Below are positions 56,201 to 64,000 of a stretch of DNA of 64,000 nucleotides, in pieces (position 1 is the first letter of the stretch; every line of letters starts with the position of its first letter). The DNA is from Fimbriimonas sp. Its GTDB lineage: Bacteria > Armatimonadota > Fimbriimonadia > Fimbriimonadales > Fimbriimonadaceae. Position numbers and translations under genes: made by a program. The stretch spans positions 17,636-81,635 of the forward strand of contig JARLGV010000008.1 in assembly GCA_031292555.1 (NCBI GenBank), read 5' to 3'. The notes below the pieces were generated by a model, which was given only the letters and a program-made list of their open reading frames with translations, was not told where the DNA came from and did not search any database.

Positions 56201-59200
56201 TAGCGTTTCATCTTTGGCGACCGGATTGGTTGTGATCGCGAAGGTTGCGGTCGTCGCGCCGATAGGCACGGAGACGGTCGCCGGCAACTGGCCGTCCGGC
56301 CCCGAAATCGCCAGGTTGACGACTACGGGTGCGGAAGCCGGGGGCTGCGAGATTGTGACGGTACCCGTGCTCGAGTTTCCTCCCGTTAGCGACGTTGGAT
56401 TGAGTGCAACGCCGGTAACGGTGAATGGATTGACGGTTAGGGTCACGGTCTGCGAGATCGACTGATACTGTGCTTTCAGGGTTACCGAATCCACCGACGT
56501 TACCGGGTTTGTCGTTAACTTGAAGGTACCGGTCGTCGCTCCAGTGGCAACGGTCACCGACGTCGGAACGGTCACTGCCTTTGTGTCCGAACTGCTCAGC
56601 GTGACCGTTACTCCCGGCGAGGGTGCGATGCCCGAGAGGGTCACGGTTCCGGTCACTGCCGTTTGGGATCCACCGACGAAGGTAGTCGGAATAACGCTAA
56701 GGCTCTGCAGCGCGGGCGGCTGGATAGTTAAGCTGGCGCTCTGAGTGGACGAGCCCACATTGGCGGAGATGCTCGCCACGGTGGACGTCGTGACTGCCGT
56801 CGTAGAGATGGTGAAGGTGGCGTTCGACGCTCCCCCGGCAACCGTAACCGATGCGGGAACGGTGGCATTCGCGCTCGACGAATTGAGGCTCACGACGATG
56901 CCCGATGCGGGGGCCGCACCGGAAAGGTTGACGGTACCTGTCGACGGATTGCCGCCGATTACAGTATCCGGGCTGACCGTGACGGAACTCACCGTAGGCG
57001 CGGTGATCGTGAGGGTCGCCGGAACTTGACTATTTCCAATGATCGCCTTGACGGTGAGGGATTCGGTGACCGCTACCGGATTGGTCGTGATGTTGAACGT
57101 TGTTGTGGCCGAACCGGCCGGCACGACAACCGTGGCGGGGACTTGGGCGTCCGGCGAACTAGATGTCAAGGTGACGGTCGCTCCGCTTCCTCCCGCGACT
57201 GGGCTCACGGTCACGGTTCCTACCGAAGTCTGCCCGCCTGGGACGCTGGCGGGGCTGAGCGTCAGCGCCGTCACAGTATATGGCTTGAGGGTGAGAATGG
57301 CTGATTGAGTCAGGCCGTTGTAGGTCGCGAGTATCGCCACCGTCTGTGTCGTTGGGACTTCGGTCGATTGGATGGTGAAGGTCACGCTCGTCGCACCCTT
57401 AGGGATGCTGACCGTCGGGGCAACGCTTGCGCTACCCGACGAGGCCGCCAGATCGAATGTGATCGTTGATGGCTGAGCCTGGTCGATCGTGATGGTTCCG
57501 ATCGTACTCAAGCCTCCGGTGATGGGGTTTGGGCTGATGGAGACGGACGTTACGAACGGGACCACCGGAGCCGCAACCACGGCGTGGTCAGACCACCACA
57601 GCGCGGTCACGCTGTCTAGGCTATAGGAAAAGGTGCTGACATCTAGTCCCACTGCCGGCTGAAAGATGTTGTCCCACCGGGACAGGAGCGCGCCGTCGGA
57701 AACCCGGTATATGCGAACCGAACTCTGCGTGCGCGGGTCCGATCCGGTGCTGGACTCGGTATGGCCTACGATTAGGCTTTGGCCGTCCGGCGAAAGGCTA
57801 CCTCCCGACCCTATTGCATTCTGATTGGCCTGGTAGCTGACTTTGCGAACGAGGACTGGAGGTGTTTGACTGATATCGTAAACCCGGTATTCAACTGTGG
57901 CTTCTGACGATGAGTTGTAGAAGGAGTCGTGGATCCCGAGCAATCCGTTTTGCGAGAATGTTACGTCGTCAATGCCGTTCCCACCGGATTCAGCGTTGAT
58001 TGTTGCAATCGTCTTTCCCGTGTCGACATTGCTGAGAACGACCGATTGACCCAGATAATTACCTTGGACGTCGGCGAAGATCGTTCCGTCGGGGGAAATC
58101 CGGTAGATATCATTTCCAAAATTGTAGGATTTATAGGAGGATAGTGTGGACCCATCGAAGCTGAGTACGTACGGGCCCTCATTGTGATATTGGGCACTCG
58201 AAACGGATAGCCGTTGATTGCCAGCCCACTGGAGACCTGTGAGGGTGTTAGTGGAGAGCGACGTCGAATCGATCAACGAGCCATCGGATACTTTGTAGAC
58301 GCTTACCCCGCTGCCACTGGCGATGCCGTAATAGAGTCCGTTTGGACTGACAACCGCACCGTCAGGGAGACCATCGGTGACGATATGACCGGTGGCAGCG
58401 TTGCGGATCGCGACCGCGTTCTTCTTGGCGTGGGCCTCGATGTCGAAGACTCCAGGCACATTATTACCGCGGACGACGGTTGTGGTGCCCTGAATGGTCT
58501 GGTTATTACCTGTAACGACGAAGCCCTCAAAGAACGTGCCGACAACGGTACCGGCGCCAGTGGTCGAGTTGTAGTCGACCATGACCGAGTTAGGTTCGGT
58601 TTCCGGCCCGACGAGTACCTGATTTACGTTCGGGGCAGCCGCGAAAAGGGGATCTCCACTGGCATTGGCATTCGGGATCGTAACGGTTTGCGCTAGCTTG
58701 GCGCCGGTCGCAGTATTTAGGCCGTTTAGAACCCACTGCCCGGATGCCTGGGACGAGAAGACGATGGCATTGCCATCGCTAGTGACGGATCCGCTCGCGA
58801 AGTTCCCAGGAGGCGAAACGGACCAGATTGGGGTGAGGTCCGCCGCTCGAAACGCGTTAACCGTTGTGCTACTGTAGCTGCCCGATTCGGTGAAGACCCT
58901 GGTTTGATCGGGAGACACAGCTACATCCGAGACTTCGTTGGTTACGGCGGCGATCCGGGAACCCGACAGATCGTATAGGGTCGGCCCACTGACGATTACT
59001 CGGGTGTCGTGTGCGACGAAATGCAGCGCATTCGTCTTGTTTTTGGTTCCCGTATTGACGATGCTGAATTTACTTTGAATCGTGTTCGTGGTCAGACTAT
59101 AGATGAAGATCCGGTCGTCCCCCGAAACTGTATCGCTGAGGATGTACCCGAGCATGGTCCCATCCTGGGACACATCCATGTAACGAGGGCCGTTCTTGAC

Positions 59201-59599
59201 CGAAACGCCCGTCGATGCCAGCAGGGTTTGAGTCTGAGCGGCGATATTGTAGGCATAGATGCCGGCATCGGTCCCGTAGTAGACGGTCTTGCCGTCTGGG
59301 CTTAACGTGACACCAGTGAGGGTTCCGTTGTTTCCATCCACGTTGACGTGGGCGAGGACCTTCCCGTCGGCAACGTTATAAACCGACCAGCCATAGAAGC
59401 CTTCCTTGTATCCATACGTTTGCTCCCAAACAACGATCCTGCTCCCATCCGCCGAGTATTTCGGGTGCTCTGCGGCGTGAGACCAGCCATTGGCCACCCA
59501 CTTGGGGGTGAAGATGCTCTGCCCCCAAGCGGCGACAGCCACGAGAAGAAGCAAACAGACAAGAGATACTCGAATAGGCAGCAGCGTTTTGTAATGCAT
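53276..59599 (-). CDS. Giant secreted protein: beta-propeller plus 15 Ig-like repeats
   Basis: This 2107-residue protein starts at ATG 59599 with a signal peptide (MHYKTLLPIRVSLVCLLLLVAVAAWGQS). Residues about 30-680 have WD40/propeller-like repeats ('PKYSADGSRIVVWEQ', 'LSPDGKTVYYGTDAGIYAYN'). From about 685 to the end are 15 tandem Ig-like domains of about 95 residues with the pattern 'VTGVALNPTSLTGG.S.TGTVTIS ... VPATVSVPIGATTATFAITT'. They come in three recurring types in order A-B-C, so the array grew by three-domain units. There is no sorting signal or transmembrane end. It is probably a surface or adhesion protein; function is not known. Antisense frames across this gene are compositional shadows. 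Confidence 0.9.
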   Translation of the reverse strand: MHYKTLLPIRVSLVCLLLLVAVAAWGQSIFTPKWVANGWSHAAEHPKYSADGSRIVVWEQTYGYKEGFYGWSVYNVADGKVLAHVNVDGNNGTLTGVTLSPDGKTVYYGTDAGIYAYNIAAQTQTLLASTGVSVKNGPRYMDVSQDGTMLGYILSDTVSGDDRIFIYSLTTNTIQSKFSIVNTGTKNKTNALHFVAHDTRVIVSGPTLYDLSGSRIAAVTNEVSDVAVSPDQTRVFTESGSYSSTTVNAFRAADLTPIWSVSPPGNFASGSVTSDGNAIVFSSQASGQWVLNGLNTATGAKLAQTVTIPNANASGDPLFAAAPNVNQVLVGPETEPNSVMVDYNSTTGAGTVVGTFFEGFVVTGNNQTIQGTTTVVRGNNVPGVFDIEAHAKKNAVAIRNAATGHIVTDGLPDGAVVSPNGLYYGIASGSGVSVYKVSDGSLIDSTSLSTNTLTGLQWAGNQRLSVSSAQYHNEGPYVLSFDGSTLSSYKSYNFGNDIYRISPDGTIFADVQGNYLGQSVVLSNVDTGKTIATINAESGGNGIDDVTFSQNGLLGIHDSFYNSSSEATVEYRVYDISQTPPVLVRKVSYQANQNAIGSGGSLSPDGQSLIVGHTESSTGSDPRTQSSVRIYRVSDGALLSRWDNIFQPAVGLDVSTFSYSLDSVTALWWSDHAVVAAPVVPFVTSVSISPNPITGGLSTIGTITIDQAQPSTITFDLAASSGSASVAPTVSIPKGATSVTFTIQSTEVPTTQTVAILATYNGLTQSAILTLKPYTVTALTLSPASVPGGQTSVGTVTVSPVAGGSGATVTLTSSSPDAQVPATVVVPAGSATTTFNITTNPVAVTESLTVKAIIGNSQVPATLTITAPTVSSVTVSPDTVIGGNPSTGTVNLSGAAPASGIVVSLNSSSANATVPASVTVAGGASNATFTISTTAVTTSTVASISANVGSSTQSASLTIQPPALQSLSVIPTTFVGGSQTAVTGTVTLSGIAPSPGVTVTLSSSDTKAVTVPTSVTVATGATTGTFKLTTNPVTSVDSVTLKAQYQSISQTVTLTVNPFTVTGVALNPTSLTGGNSSTGTVTISQPPASAPVVVNLAISGPDGQLPATVSVPIGATTATFAITTNPVAKDETLTVTASLNQSQKTAPLAIQAPTLTSLTLAPSTVVGGTTSTGTATLTGNAPAGGITVTLSSSSTSATVPAFVSIVAGSKSAQFTITTSAVTSNTSSTITGTVGATNQTATLAIQAPGVQSLTLTPSTVTGGSQTPVNGTVTLSGAAGPSGVVVTLSSANSSVASVPATATVPAGATITTFAVTTSPVTSSQVIAITAVANGTSQSANLTVNPYTLTGFSVSPSSIAGGATTTGTVTISPAAGTAGATVNLTSNSLDAQVPQMVVVPSGATSAMFTVKSNLVNATETVTLTAAIGAAQKTASLTLTGATLSSVTLAPASVPGGSQSTGTVTLSQTAQGNGVSVVLSSSNANASLASTVLVPAGSASATFKVSTTGVSSTTTATITATLGNSSQSAVLTIQPATLQSLSVTPSTMVGGQGSVGVGTVTLKGVAAASGDIVTLTSSNLQAAKVPASVTVTGSSGSASFSVTTLSVTSTQNVTITATFNGGSVTAQVTVSPFQIASLAVAPTSVTGGNSATGTVAISQAAGSAGALVSLGSPSGNIKVPSTVTIPAGATSASFTINTAGVSKPETDAITALAGSSQMSASLSVVPPTLTGLSLAPNSLLGGVSSTGTVTITGIAPAAGLTINLSSNSSSATSPKTVVIPGGSNTTTFVVSTVGVSSNTVATISASLSGSPTQSANLTVLAASLTGLTLNASSVIGGSSTAVVGTVSLNALAGAAGDKVVLTSSNPKVANVPASVTVPSGGSTATFAVTHLVVASPGTTTISATFNGVTQTAVLSVNPFQVVSVSVSPTSVPGGTSSSGTVMLNAAPGTKSGGVSVKLTSSSKSAKVPASVSVAVGSTSGKFSITTTAVTQDTNTTIVGAMTGSSAQANLKILAPTLQSFSVSPTSVKGSATSVVTGIVTLSGIAPAGGISVTLATSNSAAATLPAKVTIPAGASSIKFKVSHSKVTAQATVTLSATLGTVTDHATLTVTP

Positions 59600-59887
59600 A
59601 GTGATAACAATTAGGGCAAAAATGACAGCGGGGCTAAGAGCAACATTCGGTCGCCATCGTTTAGGTTGGCGCAAAGACACGCGCCAAGGGCGAGGTGCTA
59701 GATGGTATCACAGGCTCCGCAGTAACGCCAACGATTTCACTCTGATTCACCTAGGCATCATGCATTTTTTAACATCAGGATAACGAGCACATGTGCTTTG
59801 ATAGGCTTTTGCTGCGAATAAGGAGGACGTCGTTTACATGCCGGCAGGGCGCTCTCCAGATATCAAGGAACGTTTACAGTTAGCCAC
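59600..59887. other. Intergenic region with a strong RBS and a 17-codon frame
   Basis: This 288-base gap includes a 12-bp palindrome AGCACATGTGCT (59786-59797) and AAGGAGG before ATG 59838. That start opens only 17 codons (MPAGRSPDIKERLQLAT) before TGA at 59889. The adjacent frame then encodes the secreted-protein relic, so the ribosome binding site may be the original start of that broken gene or may belong to a leader peptide. Confidence 0.45.
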
Positions 59888-60320
59888 TTGATCCTTCGGC
59901 CCTTCCCTCTCGACGGCTGGAACCTCGGGAACTTCGTCGAGCACTCCAAGCGACCCAAGAGCATGGCGATGTATGTGAATCCGGTTCCGGGCCGTCAGCC
60001 GGTACTGCTGTGGGAGGATTGGGCCGCGGTCGAACCCGATACCGACTATGCCTTAAGTTACTATGCCGCGGACATCTCTGATTCCGATAACGTGTTCGCC
60101 ACGCTCACTCTAGAAGCAGGCGCCGCACGTTCGAAGTCACTGGTGATCGCGGATGTCTTCATCTGGTGGCTCATCACCATGAAGTTACGCACTGGTTCGC
60201 AGAAAGAGATGCTCATCAAGGTCTGGCGAGGAGTGCTCCCGTTCAACGCTGCCGGCGGGACCGCCCTTGGCATCGACGAGATCCGCTTCGGGCCGCTTTC
60301 CAGTCCGTTATCTGCGTGCG
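59888..60320 (+). pseudogene. Relic of a secreted carbohydrate-binding-type protein
   Basis: About 140 codons in one frame look like the interior of a secreted beta-sandwich domain: 'DGWNLGNFVEHSKRPKSMAMYVNPVPGRQPVLLWED', 'VEPDTDYALSYYAADISDSDNVFATLTLEAG' and 'GGTALGIDEIRFGPL', as in CBM or PEP-CTERM-type modules. There is no signal peptide or proper start, and after 'IDEIRFGPL' the frame degenerates into Arg- and Ser-rich sequence that overlaps the DUF1003 gene. It is therefore a fragment, truncated at both ends. Confidence 0.55.
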
Positions 60321-60425
60321 GGACTTTCCGATTTTGGAGATCGCCTTGCAGGCGACCAAGTGAAGTTGGGCCGATTGGAACATCCGTGGCCCAGTTGGAG
60401 TCGGTGGCTTACACCACCGGCCTGT

Positions 60426-61001
60426 ATGCGAACCAACCGAAGAGAACGGCATCCCAAAGATTCCGCGCCACCAAAGCCATCGCAGGTGAACAAGAACATC
60501 GATGCGATTGGCGCGATGGTCGAGCGCGAAGAACACGCAATCAATCGTTACCAACGCAGCATCGAGAAATTGGTTGGGTTCATTGCGTCGCGGACCTTTC
60601 TTGCCGCCTCGATATCCGCAATAGCACTTTGGATCAGCGGAAACGAGATATTCGAACAGGCCGGGCTTCACCCTTGGGATCGCTATCCGTTTCCCTTTTT
60701 GCAGACGGCAATGGCGATCTCGGCGTTCATGGTGACTACGATCGTGTTGATCACGCAGACCAGACAGGCCCAGATTGCAGAGCGACGATCGCACCTGGAT
60801 CTTCAACTGAACATGCTTGTGGAGCAGAAGGTCGCCAAAGTGATCCAGCTGCTAGAGGAAATGCGCAAAGACTCCCCTCAATTGAAAGACAGGATCGACA
60901 AGCAGGCAGAAGAGATGCAGGGAACGACCGACCCGGCCCTCGTTGCAGCGAGCATCGAGAAGAGACTCACCTCAACCGACGAACCGCGTGTCGACATCTA
61001 G
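60426..61001 (+). CDS. DUF1003 membrane protein
   Basis: This protein of about 191 residues contains the DUF1003 domain: 'VEREEHAINRYQRSIEKLVGFIASRTFL', two transmembrane helices ('AASISAIALWISGNEIFEQAG' and 'FLQTAMAISAFMVTTIVLITQ') flanking 'PWDRYPFPFLQ', then 'RQAQIAERRSHLDLQLNMLVEQKVAKVIQLLEEM', an amphipathic coiled coil. The function of the family is unknown. The start is uncertain: ATG 60426 is used, GTG 60486 is an alternative, and no good ribosome binding site is seen. A terminator follows at 61093. Confidence 0.87.
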   Translation: MRTNRRERHPKDSAPPKPSQVNKNIDAIGAMVEREEHAINRYQRSIEKLVGFIASRTFLAASISAIALWISGNEIFEQAGLHPWDRYPFPFLQTAMAISAFMVTTIVLITQTRQAQIAERRSHLDLQLNMLVEQKVAKVIQLLEEMRKDSPQLKDRIDKQAEEMQGTTDPALVAASIEKRLTSTDEPRVDI

Positions 61002-61092
61002 TGTTCGCTACCCGCAACAGGGCGCGGGTTAGGAAACGCAGTTCGAGGCAAGTAGCGACGAAGCGATGCTCAAGCAAATAAGTGGTAAAGGC

Positions 61093-61130
61093 GAAGAAGC
61101 GCTCCACTCAGGATGGGATGCGCTTCTTTT
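61093..61130 (+). terminator. Rho-independent terminator after the DUF1003 gene
   Basis: GAAGAAGCGC (61093-61102) and GCGCTTCTT (61120-61128) pair over at least nine bases around a 17-base loop, and the stem runs into TTCTTTT. It serves the DUF1003 gene; the lipoprotein gene beyond it lies on the opposite strand and could use the same hairpin. Confidence 0.75.
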
Positions 61131-61179
61131 GCATGGCCGCCTTGTCCGGCCGACCTTCATCTGCCTTCTGTACAGAAGG

Positions 61180-61479
61180 TTAGTTGCCGGTCGAGGACTT
61201 TGTTGTTGTCGTGCTCGAAGAGCTTGAGTCGCCCGTAGGATCGTTCGTCGTCGTGGTCGTATCCGTCTTTGTATCCGTTCCATGTGCAGGAGGCTGGACA
61301 ACGATGACGGGCGGGGCCGCATGTTCGTGAATGATCGTCGGAGCTTGCGATCGTTCGTGAACGACGGTAGTGTGTCCTGGCTCCACGACGACCTCTGGTT
61401 GTTGAGGCACACAGCCGGCGGCGGCGGCTACTGCCAAAATGGCGGCGAAGATGAATCTTGGTTGAATGTAAATGTTCAT
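61180..61479 (-). CDS. Small Thr/Ser-rich lipoprotein
   Basis: This 99-residue protein begins MNIYIQPRFIFAAILAVAAAAGC, a lipoprotein signal with lipobox AAAGC. The mature part has a Val-rich segment ('PEVVVEPGHTTVVHERSQAPTIIHEH', 'PPVIVVQPP') and then a low-complexity tail of Thr, Asp and Ser. No domain is recognised. It is convergent with DUF1003. A role in the envelope is likely, but nothing more can be said. Confidence 0.72.
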   Translation of the reverse strand: MNIYIQPRFIFAAILAVAAAAGCVPQQPEVVVEPGHTTVVHERSQAPTIIHEHAAPPVIVVQPPAHGTDTKTDTTTTTNDPTGDSSSSSTTTTKSSTGN

Positions 61480-61867
61480 GTGGCTCCCGGTAGCAGAGTC
61501 ATCCCCTGCGAAGCTCAGTCTCCAGATCTAGTTCGTTTGTTCCGGATTTTTGTTTTGCGCCCAATGGAATCAGTGTTTGGCCGACGGTTAGCTAAAGGGC
61601 GTTTGGGAACCATGTCGGTCAGGCCCCCAAACACTCATGCGCCTTCGAAGTCGAGAAAGCACTACTTTTGCATTCGGTCGTCGTGCCCCAACTTGTCCCG
61701 GGTCGGCTTCACGGACAGGGCTCGAAGCGGGTTCACGTAACGGTCAGCTTAAGGGCGCAAAGGGACGCAACGGGGCGACAACTCAATGCCCTCGGTAGTT
61801 GGCAGTGGAAGGGCTCCTTGGGGAGCAGGGGCCGCCACTTCACCCAAACGGCACAGGCCTTCAAGGA
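61480..61867. other. Intergenic region upstream of the BlaI-like gene
   Basis: This stretch of 388 bases holds the divergent promoter of the lipoprotein gene at the left. Apart from that I see no gene with a credible start, no strong hairpin and no repeat before the BlaI operators at 61868. Confidence 0.45.
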
Positions 61868-61922
61868 AATACGAAGAGATTCGTATTTTCCTGTTGGCGT
61901 TGTACGAAAGGGTTCGTATAAT
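61868..61922 (+). promoter_or_regulatory. blaI-like promoter with two TACGAA-N4-TTCGTA operators
   Basis: A consensus-like promoter is visible: TTGGCG (61894-61899), a 17-base spacer, TATAAT (61917-61922). Two dyads with the same core TACGAA-N4-TTCGTA lie at 61868-61887 (arms AATACGAA/TTCGTATT, spacer GAGA) and 61903-61918 (spacer AGGG). The first is just upstream of the -35 and the second fills the spacer up to the -10, as expected for BlaI/MecI-type repression. Confidence 0.85.
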
Positions 61923-61935
61923 GCGATTCAGACAT

Positions 61936-62310
61936 ATGGATGCACGACCTACGAACAAAGAGCTGGAGATTCTCGGCGTCCTCTGGCGGCGCGGACCGTC
62001 TTCGGTGCGCGAAGTGCATGAGGATCTCGCCACAAAGCAGGACACCGGCTACACGACAATTCTCAAGCTGATGCAGATCATGGCCGAGAAGGGGCTTGTG
62101 TCGCGCGACGAGGAGAATCGCGCACACATCTACACTGCTTCGGTCACTGAGGCGGAGGCCCAAAGCGGTTTGATGAACGACCTAGTGGCCAAGGCGTTCG
62201 GCGGATCGGCTCATCGGCTGGCGCTTCATGCCCTTGGTTCCAAACAGGCAACTCAAGAGGAACTGGACGAGATCCGCAGACTGCTCGATGAGTTAGGAGG
62301 AGAGAAGTGA
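61936..62310 (+). CDS. BlaI/MecI-family repressor
   Basis: This 124-residue winged-helix repressor shows the family pattern 'PTNKELEILGVLWRRGPSSVREVHEDLATKQDTGYTTILKLMQIMAEKGLVSRDEENRAHIYTA', with a C-terminal dimerisation part. ATG 61936 is chosen because an earlier in-frame ATG at 61921 lies within the -10. Two matching operators precede it, so it autoregulates. Its stop overlaps the M56 peptidase start (GTGA), the usual BlaI-BlaR1 pair. The target beyond its own operon is unknown; no beta-lactamase gene is in the window. Confidence 0.93.
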   Translation: MDARPTNKELEILGVLWRRGPSSVREVHEDLATKQDTGYTTILKLMQIMAEKGLVSRDEENRAHIYTASVTEAEAQSGLMNDLVAKAFGGSAHRLALHALGSKQATQEELDEIRRLLDELGGEK

Positions 62311-64000
62311 ACCTTGCCGATTCGGTTGGCTGGACGTTGGTCCACTCCGTTTGGGAGATCGCCGCAATCTCGCTTATGCTGTTTGTTTCCGGCTTGGCGT
62401 TCCGTGGAACGACTTCGAACGTTCGCTATACCGCTGCGCTAATCGCGCTCTTTGCATGTTTGATCGCACCAGTTGTCACCTACGTCGTCCTCGTTCCCTC
62501 CGGAGCAAAGGGAGATCCAATCACGCCCTTATCGGTAGTCGCCCAGGCGAGCCAGACCCCCGCTGTTGCATCGGTGCAGAATTCGCCTTCCTTGATGGGA
62601 CAGACGCCAACGGTTGAGAGGCTCGGCAAGCAGATCGATCCAGTTTTGCCTTCGGTCGTCTTTCTTTGGCTTGTGGGCTTGGCATTCATGAGCCTTCGAC
62701 TCCTCGGCGGGCTGATCGTCGTAGAGCGGATCAAACGCGCCGCGTCGAGCCACGTGGACACCGGCACCCGGGAGCGGACCGCAACGCTGGCGCGTCGTCT
62801 TGGCATTCGTCGGACGATCTGTTTGAGGGTGTCGGCGAACGTCTCAACGCCGGCAGTGGTCGGCTTCCTTCGGACGGTGATCCTCCTTCCGGCAAGCGCT
62901 GTCGCGAAGCTTAGCCCGTCCGATCTCGAAGCTCTTCTGGCGCACGAACTCGCTCACGTTCGCCGATACGACTATGTCGTCAACTTTGCGCAGTCGCTCG
63001 TGGAAACTGCCCTGTTCTACCACCCCGGAGTTTGGTGGATCTCGTCGGTAGTGCGAACCGAACGCGAGCATTGCTGCGACGACATCGCGCTCTCCGTTCT
63101 TGAGGATCGCGAGCAATATGCGCGTGCCCTTTTGAGTCTCGAGCAACTGAGGAGTTCCTCGCCTCGGTTGGCGATGGCAGCCAACGGCGGCGCTCTGCTC
63201 GCCAGAATCAGGCGCATCGTCTTGCCCCAAGCGGGAAGGGCCATACCCGGTTCGACTTGGGCTGTACTCGCCATTGCCATTGGTATCACGGTCGGCCTTG
63301 CCGGAACCCTCCATGCCAAGCAGGGCCCGGCAAGGAAGGTCGGCGCCAAGCACAAGGTCGAGATTCCATTTGACGGTCGGGTAGTCGACGAGCGGGGTCG
63401 TCCATTGGCGGGAGTTACTGTGCTCGCCGAAGGATTCGACTTTGCAACCCGGAAGCAGGGGCCGCTCGTCGAGGTCGTTTCCGACTCGAAAGGGGAATTC
63501 CACCTCGAACGGGCCTCAAACATCGTCGGGCTCAAAAGTGGGGCTCTCATGGGTCTCGCCTATTGGAAGGCCCCCATGAAGGTCACGCTCACAATGATGC
63601 CGGTCAAGGCTATCCGCATCCGCGCCGTCGACACCCTAGGAAGGCCGGTCGCTGGCGCCGTGATCGGTCCCGAAGCGCTAGGCACGGAGTCCAACTACCA
63701 GAGAATTCGCGAGGGTTCCCAGATATTCAATCGGTTTGCATGTACGACGGACTCAAGTGGGTATGCGACCCTTGAGAACATTCCGACTAAAGCAAGCGTG
63801 TTTCTTGCGGTCGAGGACGAGCACCTTGCGATTCAACGTAACACCGCAAGGATTCAGGCGCATCGAAATGACGACGTGGTGACCGTCGTGCTCGAACTGG
63901 CGTCGACAGTATCGGGAACGGTGACGTCGGGTGGCAAGCCGGCGCCGCACTCATACGTGTTCGCCTATTCAACGAATGAAGTAGCCCCGTCATTCACTCC
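62307..64000 (+). CDS. BlaR1-like M56 metallopeptidase with carboxypeptidase-regulatory-like domain (runs off the window)
   Basis: Starting at GTG 62307 (overlapping the BlaI stop), this frame stays open to the end of the window, so at least 564 residues are encoded. The M56 domain has transmembrane helices near residues 15-35, 40-65 and 110-130, and the zinc motif 'LLAHELAHVRRYDYVVN' near residue 212, then 'REHCCDDIALSVL' with the third ligand. A further transmembrane helix near 320 ('WAVLAIAIGITVGLAG') leads outside to 'VDERGRPLAGVTVLAEG', a carboxypeptidase-regulatory-like beta-sandwich, repeated at 'VDTLGRPVAGAVIG'. It is the sensor-protease that would cleave or inactivate the BlaI-like repressor. 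No penicillin-binding sensor domain is seen in the visible part. Confidence 0.92.
   Translation, partial: MNLADSVGWTLVHSVWEIAAISLMLFVSGLAFRGTTSNVRYTAALIALFACLIAPVVTYVVLVPSGAKGDPITPLSVVAQASQTPAVASVQNSPSLMGQTPTVERLGKQIDPVLPSVVFLWLVGLAFMSLRLLGGLIVVERIKRAASSHVDTGTRERTATLARRLGIRRTICLRVSANVSTPAVVGFLRTVILLPASAVAKLSPSDLEALLAHELAHVRRYDYVVNFAQSLVETALFYHPGVWWISSVVRTEREHCCDDIALSVLEDREQYARALLSLEQLRSSSPRLAMAANGGALLARIRRIVLPQAGRAIPGSTWAVLAIAIGITVGLAGTLHAKQGPARKVGAKHKVEIPFDGRVVDERGRPLAGVTVLAEGFDFATRKQGPLVEVVSDSKGEFHLERASNIVGLKSGALMGLAYWKAPMKVTLTMMPVKAIRIRAVDTLGRPVAGAVIGPEALGTESNYQRIREGSQIFNRFACTTDSSGYATLENIPTKASVFLAVEDEHLAIQRNTARIQAHRNDDVVTVVLELASTVSGTVTSGGKPAPHSYVFAYSTNEVAPSFT

Noticed and set aside
59838..59891. 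17-codon peptide gene with a strong ribosome binding site
   Set aside because: Too short to support as a gene without conservation; it may be the original start of the broken secreted-protein relic, so it is noted only in the intergenic entry.
61921..61935. Upstream ATG of the BlaI-like gene
   Set aside because: The codon lies within the -10 box TATAAT and could not be in the mRNA.

Overview
The window looks like a chromosomal segment of an Armatimonadota bacterium, probably close to Fimbriimonadia. The evidence is three pseudopilins of the '[12 protein letters not shown] ... DGH' type common in that phylum, many secreted glycoside hydrolases, frequent TTG and GTG starts, and moderately high GC. 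No rRNA, tRNA or CRISPR array was seen. The assignment is inference from protein style, not from a marker gene.

Layout. (1) 0.2-5.9 kb: a membrane-anchored hypothetical, a SnoaL-like protein, a GH32 fructanase and a convergent GH140-like apiosidase. (2) 6.4-12.7 kb: an arsenic island on the minus strand made of two clusters, each headed by its own ArsR. One is arsR-arsD-arsA-acr3. The other is arsR, a mini-thioredoxin, a DGC zinc-binding protein, a CxxC thioredoxin, an ArsG-type permease and an unknown secreted protein. Beside it lies what looks like the C-terminal stump of a glycoside hydrolase (12.8-13.5 kb). (3) 13.7-29.2 kb: a LacI regulator; pseudopilin genes, two of them coupled to small lipoprotein genes, around two paralogous TPR-sulfotransferases; and a GH43 enzyme in an apparent operon with two large unrecognised secreted proteins. 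(4) 29.3-31.5 kb: a PadR/membrane-protein pair and an MBL-fold hydrolase. (5) 31.5-46.6 kb: a defence island. A type I restriction-modification operon runs hsdM ... hsdS ... hsdR, with six accessory genes inserted between the R-M subunits: a TIR-like effector, a DUF262/GmrSD-like protein, an XRE-ImmA/IrrE peptidase with a PIN-like DUF4411 partner, a DUF4062 protein and an AlbA_2/Schlafen-like protein. A macro/deoxyribosyltransferase-like fusion follows, and a frameshifted nucleotidyltransferase faces it. Most junctions are 4-bp start/stop overlaps. (6) 47-53 kb: a decayed, internally deleted copy of an ABC exporter gene, a PadR/HAAS pair under a very large palindrome, an NTF2-like protein and an intact heterodimeric ABC exporter with one degenerate nucleotide site. 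(7) 53-64 kb: a 2107-residue secreted propeller/Ig-repeat protein, a truncated secreted-protein relic, a DUF1003 membrane protein, a lipoprotein, and a BlaI/BlaR1-type (M56) pair with a well-defined promoter and twin operators, running off the right end.

The most interesting candidates are the composite R-M/TIR/GmrSD/ImmA-PIN defence operon with a spaced 21-bp repeat array in its only long internal gap, and the pseudopilin-lipoprotein-sulfotransferase modules, which could be an undescribed sulfation or surface-display system. The ABC relic with a 318-bp deletion between 9-bp repeats, and the regulator genes whose -10 boxes lie only 6-8 nt before the start codon (probable leaderless mRNAs), are clear sequence-level observations.
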